From Crotophaga sulcirostris (Eukaryota > Chordata > Aves > Cuculiformes > Crotophagidae), in assembly GCA_013397455.1 (NCBI GenBank), contig VYZB01000274.1, positions 148,521 through 212,520 of the forward strand: 64,000 nt of DNA, written 5' to 3'. Shown here piece after piece: positions 62,461 through 64,000 of the stretch (the stretch's first letter is position 1; every line of letters starts with the position of its first letter). The notes beneath the pieces were generated by a model, which was given only the letters and a program-made list of their open reading frames with translations, was not told the DNA's origin and searched no databases. A program made the position numbers and the translations under genes.

Positions 62461-64000
62461 TATTCTGCAATACGCGTCATTGTCAAAGGCTCTCCTTCTC
62501 TCTTACTGTAGAAGTCTCTACGGTAAAGGAAAAGATTCTCTGTAAAGTTTGTAAAAGACACAGAATTTTCCAGTATTGATACGAAATTGTGAACTTTCCA
62601 AGGAAAATAAACTATTACAGGTCTCTTCACTCTCTGCTGAAAGGATAAGAGACTTCTTCCACTCTGCCTTTCTCGTCAGAGATATTACATGCACTCTAAA
62701 TATATATAAGCAATTATTTGCATATATATGTGTGTTTATGTATTTTAAACTTGTAAACAAAAAAACCTCATTGACTGTCTATGCTTTTGTCTGTCTGAAA
62801 AAGATGGGAGAGGAATGACACACACTATGAATGCTACTATCACACGTTGCACATTGCTAAGTATACTGCTTGAGTGTACTGATAAGAGCACAGCAAAGGA
62901 GCTGAATAGATAATTGATGTAGTTAAATCATATGTGGTTTATTTTTTAATAAGATTATTCTGTTTTCTTCAAATCTTATAATATTCTTTTCCTTGTGCCC
63001 TCTCCCTTCCATCAGATAACTGGGTTTTGACATTTAGAATTTTGTAAATAAATTAACCCTTTAAATAGCATTGTGGGAAATTTCAGAAACTCCTGCTGTG
63101 TGTGGGAAATCAAATCTAAGTGACTTTCACTGAGATTTTGGCCTCTTACATGAGACTTTGAAACTGTGCTCTCAATGAAAGGGTAAACAGATTGTGAGAA
63201 TCTTAAAAAAATGTCTTGGCTTTGGGGACTAGGACAATAAAGATCAAACTGTGGTAATTGGGAAGTCTGACCAGAATGGAGAAGTTCTCCCAGTTATTTA
63301 TGAGCTCAGTGTGTGATTTATGGATTAACTGGAGCATACCTTCTGGAAAAACAGTTTGTCTTGTTTTAAACCCTCCTCATGAGGATTTAACAGATTTCCC
63401 TTGGCAATCTGTTCACATGGTTAATTACCCTCATTGCTAAAAACATTCTTACCACAAGTTTACATTTTCCTGCAGAGACACTGATACTTCAGATACATTA
63501 GCTACTTCCTATCTGTAATAAGGAGAACTCTCCCAGGTGGGTAGCCCAAAGAACCAGCTTCATATCATGCTTGTGAGTAAACAAGCATGTGTGGGTTGTT
63601 CTCTGTAGCCAGGGTTTGCAGCTGTCGCAGCAGGACCTCATTGTTACTTTAACCGATGCTTTTCCTCTGGATGCTGTAAACTGCAGTAGTGCTTTGGTGG
63701 GGAATAGGAAAGCAATCTGACTCCCTGTTGCTCATTTGAATTGGCTTCTCCTAAAATAAATGCATAGAGTGAAAGGATGAGTGGTAATTATTCAGGCAGT
63801 GGCACTTCACTTCAATGATATTTTTTCCTATTGTTTCCAAAGAAGAACCTTAAAGTGAGTTTTGGTAGTAGTCAGGTGCAGTTCAACCTACCAGCGACGA
63901 CTGGGGCAAGATTGCCGCCTAGTGCTCAGTTCCCTGCTGTCATTTCATGTACTACAGTCAGGTATTAGGTTGGAAAAAAAAAACAAAACAAGCAAAACAA

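Larger units (their letters stand above)
5472..64000 (+). other. PLPPR1: PLPPR1 gene, 5' coding part (four exons; continues past window end)
   Basis: Overview of the gene model. Four exons join in frame (phases 0, 0, 1, 0) into 212 codons that match PLPPR1 (PRG-3) throughout. Mammalian PLPPR1 is about 325 residues (from memory), so roughly 113 residues, including the last membrane spans and phosphatase motif 3, must lie downstream. Introns measure 31,848, 11,955 and 9,546 bp; the fourth exceeds 4,498 bp. The product is a multi-span plasma-membrane protein of the lipid phosphate phosphatase superfamily. It is expressed mainly in neurons and linked in the literature to filopodia and neurite growth and to damping of lysophosphatidate/RhoA signalling. 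It is considered catalytically inactive. Paralogues PLPPR2-5 are less likely: the N-terminus MALGNNTQRSYSII and the loop around CTDTFQVHIQGFFCQ are PLPPR1-like. Confidence 0.96.
59503..64000. other. PLPPR1 intron, 5' part (continues beyond window)
   Basis: Starts with GTGAGT. The next coding exon should begin with codons for M-Y-I-T-S-T after an AG in phase 0; I find no such sequence before 64000, so the intron exceeds 4.5 kb. A possibly conserved repeat-free block lies at 60380-60620 and an unidentified old-repeat-like stretch at 62150-62460. An AT/TG low-complexity patch lies at 62696-62745. Confidence 0.88.

Noticed and set aside
59503..64000. Next PLPPR1 exon inside the window
   Set aside because: No AG-preceded sequence coding for the expected MYITSTIK continuation could be found; the exon must lie downstream.
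1..64000. Novel multi-gene system, CRISPR array, tRNA or rRNA genes
   Set aside because: No clustered ORFs, no regularly spaced repeats with spacers and no RNA-gene signature; the window is explained by one large vertebrate gene and its intronic repeats.

Overview
This is a stretch of vertebrate nuclear DNA, almost certainly from a bird. It is A+T-rich, intron-dominated and has no dense ORFs. Its repeats are CR1 LINE fragments of avian type, one avian-type endogenous-retrovirus solo LTR and a few old MIR-like SINE relics. I see no bacterial, viral or mitochondrial gene organisation, no RNA gene and no CRISPR array.

The only gene I can support is PLPPR1 (phospholipid phosphatase-related 1, also LPPR1 or PRG-3), on the + strand. 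Four coding exons can be read with exact consensus splice sites and compatible phases: 5472-5580 (start codon at 5518), 37429-37617, 49573-49705 and 59252-59502. Joined, they encode the first 212 residues of a protein whose mammalian orthologue is, from memory, about 325 residues. The last two membrane exons, the stop codon and the 3' UTR lie beyond base 64000. The promoter and first non-coding exon(s) probably lie before base 1. No CpG-island-like promoter is visible inside the window.

Layout: 1-5471, upstream intron (probably within the 5' UTR) holding one MIR-like relic. 5472-5580, first coding exon. 5581-37428, a 31.8-kb intron holding most of the repeats: five CR1 pieces plus an old diverged one, two MIR relics, a solo LTR in sense orientation, a compound minisatellite, and an AT microsatellite flanked by 37-bp direct repeats. 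37429-37617, exon with the first extracellular loop. 37618-49572, 12.0-kb intron with a poly(A) tract, one CR1, and a homeodomain-site-rich block that may be a conserved enhancer. 49573-49705, exon. 49706-59251, 9.5-kb intron with two small tandem duplications. 59252-59502, exon with the degenerate phosphatase motifs. 59503-64000, start of the next intron.

The protein is a neuronal multi-span membrane protein of the lipid phosphate phosphatase superfamily whose catalytic motifs have decayed. Both motif 1 (Q146 and A153 in place of Lys and Arg) and motif 2 (PSKH instead of PSGH) can be read here. Human 9q31 genes around PLPPR1 map to the Z chromosome in chicken, so a Z origin is likely, but that is inference. 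I did not find a novel biological system. The most worthwhile leads are the sense-oriented LTR 3.6 kb upstream of a coding exon, several possible intronic regulatory blocks, and a few locally duplicated or unstable repeats.
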